Positions 62,885 to 64,000 of a DNA stretch of 64,000 nucleotides are shown one piece after another. The stretch spans positions 120,283 through 184,282 of the forward strand of contig NZ_JAMTCQ010000012.1 in the NCBI RefSeq assembly GCF_024171895.1. Reading direction: 5' to 3'. Origin of the DNA: Prauserella halophila (lineage in GTDB: Bacteria > Actinomycetota > Actinomycetes > Mycobacteriales > Pseudonocardiaceae). Each line of letters begins with the position of its first letter. The first letter of the stretch is position 1. The notes beneath the pieces are model-generated. The model ran no database searches. It was not told the DNA's origin and saw nothing but the letters and a program-made list of their open reading frames with translations. Position numbers and translations under genes: made by a program.

Positions 62885-64000
62885 GTGAGTCGATTGGCCG
62901 TGACGGCGGCGGGTCTGCTGGTGGTGTTCGCGTTCGGCACCTGGATGGCGTGGTCGTACGTCACCGACGCGACATTCGTCGATGCCCGCTACGCCCAGAA
63001 TCTCGCCGAAGGGCACGGCCTCGTCTACAACGTCGCCGACCACGACCCCGTCGAGGGATTCACCAGCCTCGTGTGGACGTTGTGGCAGGCGCCGTTCGCC
63101 GCATTCGGCGCCGACCCGGTGCTCGTTGCGCAGGTGACGGGAGTCGTGGCGGGGGTGGCGACCCTCATCCTGCTGATGCGCGCGGTCGACGGAGCCGCGG
63201 CTGTCGTGGCCGGCTGCGCCTACGTGCTGTTCCTTCCCACCTACTTCCACGTCGCGGGCGGACTCGAGACGGCCCTGGTGGCGCTCGTCGTGCTGCGCAT
63301 GGCCGTGCTGGGGATGCGCGTCGTCGAGGAGCGGCACGTCGTCGACCTCGAACCCCCGCTACTGCTCGTGCTCGCCGCGCTGCTGCGGCCCGAGGCGTTG
63401 ATCGCGGTGCTGCCCGCCTTCGTCGTCTGGTTCCGGTCCCGGCGGTTGTCCGGGCAGGCGCGCGTGGGGCTGATGATCGCCGTCGTGCTCGCGCTGGCCT
63501 GCGTGGTGTGGACGGTGGTGCGGTACGGCCACCTCGTGCCGAAACCGTGGAGCGACGCCGTCGGCCCGCTCGGGTTCGACGGATCGTGGCTGTGGTCGAC
63601 GTTCGTGGTGTTCGCGCCGTTGCTGCTGCTCACGGTGGCGTTGCTGACGTGGCCCGCGCTGCGCCGCGTCGGCGCGTTCTTCTGCGTCACGGTGCTGGCG
63701 GCAGGCCTGCCGATCGTGCTGTTCGGGCCGCCGGAGGCCGACGCCCTGCACCGCTACGCGTTCGCCGTGTTCCCGGTGCTGTGCCTGGCTGCGGGCGTCG
63801 CCGTGGCGGCCATGGCGGGGGTGCGGTTCGTGCAGGCGGGCGTGGGTGTCGTCGTGGTCGGCTGGGTGGCTGTCGCAGGCGTCGCGTCGCCGGGACTGCC
63901 GGCCGTGGCGAACACCGGCGTGGACCTCGAACGCACGCACGCCGCGATCGGCAGGGGACTCGCCGACGCGGACGTGCCCGCGGGCGCGCGCACCGTGGCG
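62885..64000 (+). CDS. GT-C-type membrane protein, partial at window end
   Basis: The frame opens with the GTG at 62885 (MSRLAVTAAGLLVVFAFGTW) and remains open to the window edge, 372 codons. About nine or ten helices are visible. The first loop reads SYVTDATFVDARYAQNLAEG, then HGLVYN and DPVEGFTSLVWTLW, clearly the AftB/ZomB-like signature seen in the gene at 36186. The catalytic DD position reads D-A, so the second acidic residue is missing. A TAGTTT box at 62873-62878 lies 6 bases before the GTG, fitting a leaderless message. It is divergent from wzm. Confidence 0.78.
   Translation, partial: MSRLAVTAAGLLVVFAFGTWMAWSYVTDATFVDARYAQNLAEGHGLVYNVADHDPVEGFTSLVWTLWQAPFAAFGADPVLVAQVTGVVAGVATLILLMRAVDGAAAVVAGCAYVLFLPTYFHVAGGLETALVALVVLRMAVLGMRVVEERHVVDLEPPLLLVLAALLRPEALIAVLPAFVVWFRSRRLSGQARVGLMIAVVLALACVVWTVVRYGHLVPKPWSDAVGPLGFDGSWLWSTFVVFAPLLLLTVALLTWPALRRVGAFFCVTVLAAGLPIVLFGPPEADALHRYAFAVFPVLCLAAGVAVAAMAGVRFVQAGVGVVVVGWVAVAGVASPGLPAVANTGVDLERTHAAIGRGLADADVPAGARTVA

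Overview
The window looks like the chromosome of a high-GC actinomycete, most probably a member of the Pseudonocardiaceae or a close relative. The evidence is very high third-position GC, many GTG starts, leaderless-looking promoters, DUF3558 and DUF4232 lipoproteins, an EspG-like protein, a DUF222/HNH (13E12-type) gene and an almost complete arabinogalactan biosynthesis cluster. No rRNA, tRNA, CRISPR array, insertion sequence or prophage was recognised.

Region 1 (0-12.4 kb) is respiratory and metal-related. It holds a DUF2470 gene behind a near-consensus IdeR/DtxR iron box, a conserved hypothetical gene, a GDT1/TMEM165-type cation transporter, and the cytochrome bd locus cydA, cydB and a fused cydDC. 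These are followed by a GAF histidine kinase and, convergently, a DosR/NarL-type response regulator, then a double-DUF427 protein.

Region 2 (12.4-17.6 kb) is a lower-GC patch with a DUF3558 lipoprotein, a frameshifted partner gene and a decayed second DUF3558 copy. Next to it is a two-gene module made of a superfamily-1 ATPase with a long coiled-coil insertion and a helical-repeat protein, plus an unlisted 41-residue membrane peptide.

Region 3 (17.6-39.8 kb) is housekeeping with inserted cargo. It contains coaA, a VOC protein, a macro-domain protein, pheA with a histidine phosphatase, a DUF4232 lipoprotein, an MFS exporter, a zincin-like metallopeptidase, a septum-formation-domain protein, a YgiB-like / ATP-grasp / DUF350 operon, a haloalkane-dehalogenase-like hydrolase, serS, a truncated maleate-isomerase-like gene, an L-2-hydroxyglutarate oxidase-like gene, an ABC exporter with a divergent TetR regulator and an operator array, a GT-C membrane protein, a Cof-type HAD phosphatase and an F420-type LLM oxidoreductase. 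The order pheA-phosphatase-(insert)-metallopeptidase-septum protein-(insert)-serS matches Mycobacterium tuberculosis Rv3838c-Rv3834c, interrupted by accessory genes.

Region 4 (39.8-64 kb) is the cell-wall cluster: glf, a PAP2 phosphatase, DPPR synthase (ubiA), aftA, an HNH 13E12-type gene, an Emb arabinosyltransferase, two GT-C proteins, dprE2/dprE1, a GtrA protein, glfT2, an EspG-like gene, glfT1, the galactan-export ABC pair (wzt/wzm type) and a further GT-C gene cut by the window end. Together they make UDP-Galf and decaprenyl-phospho-arabinose, polymerise and export galactan, and add arabinan.

A recurring non-coding theme is short tandem repeats (15-21 bp units, once about 58 bp). They occupy all six convergent intergenic gaps that contain clear repeats and several other gaps.
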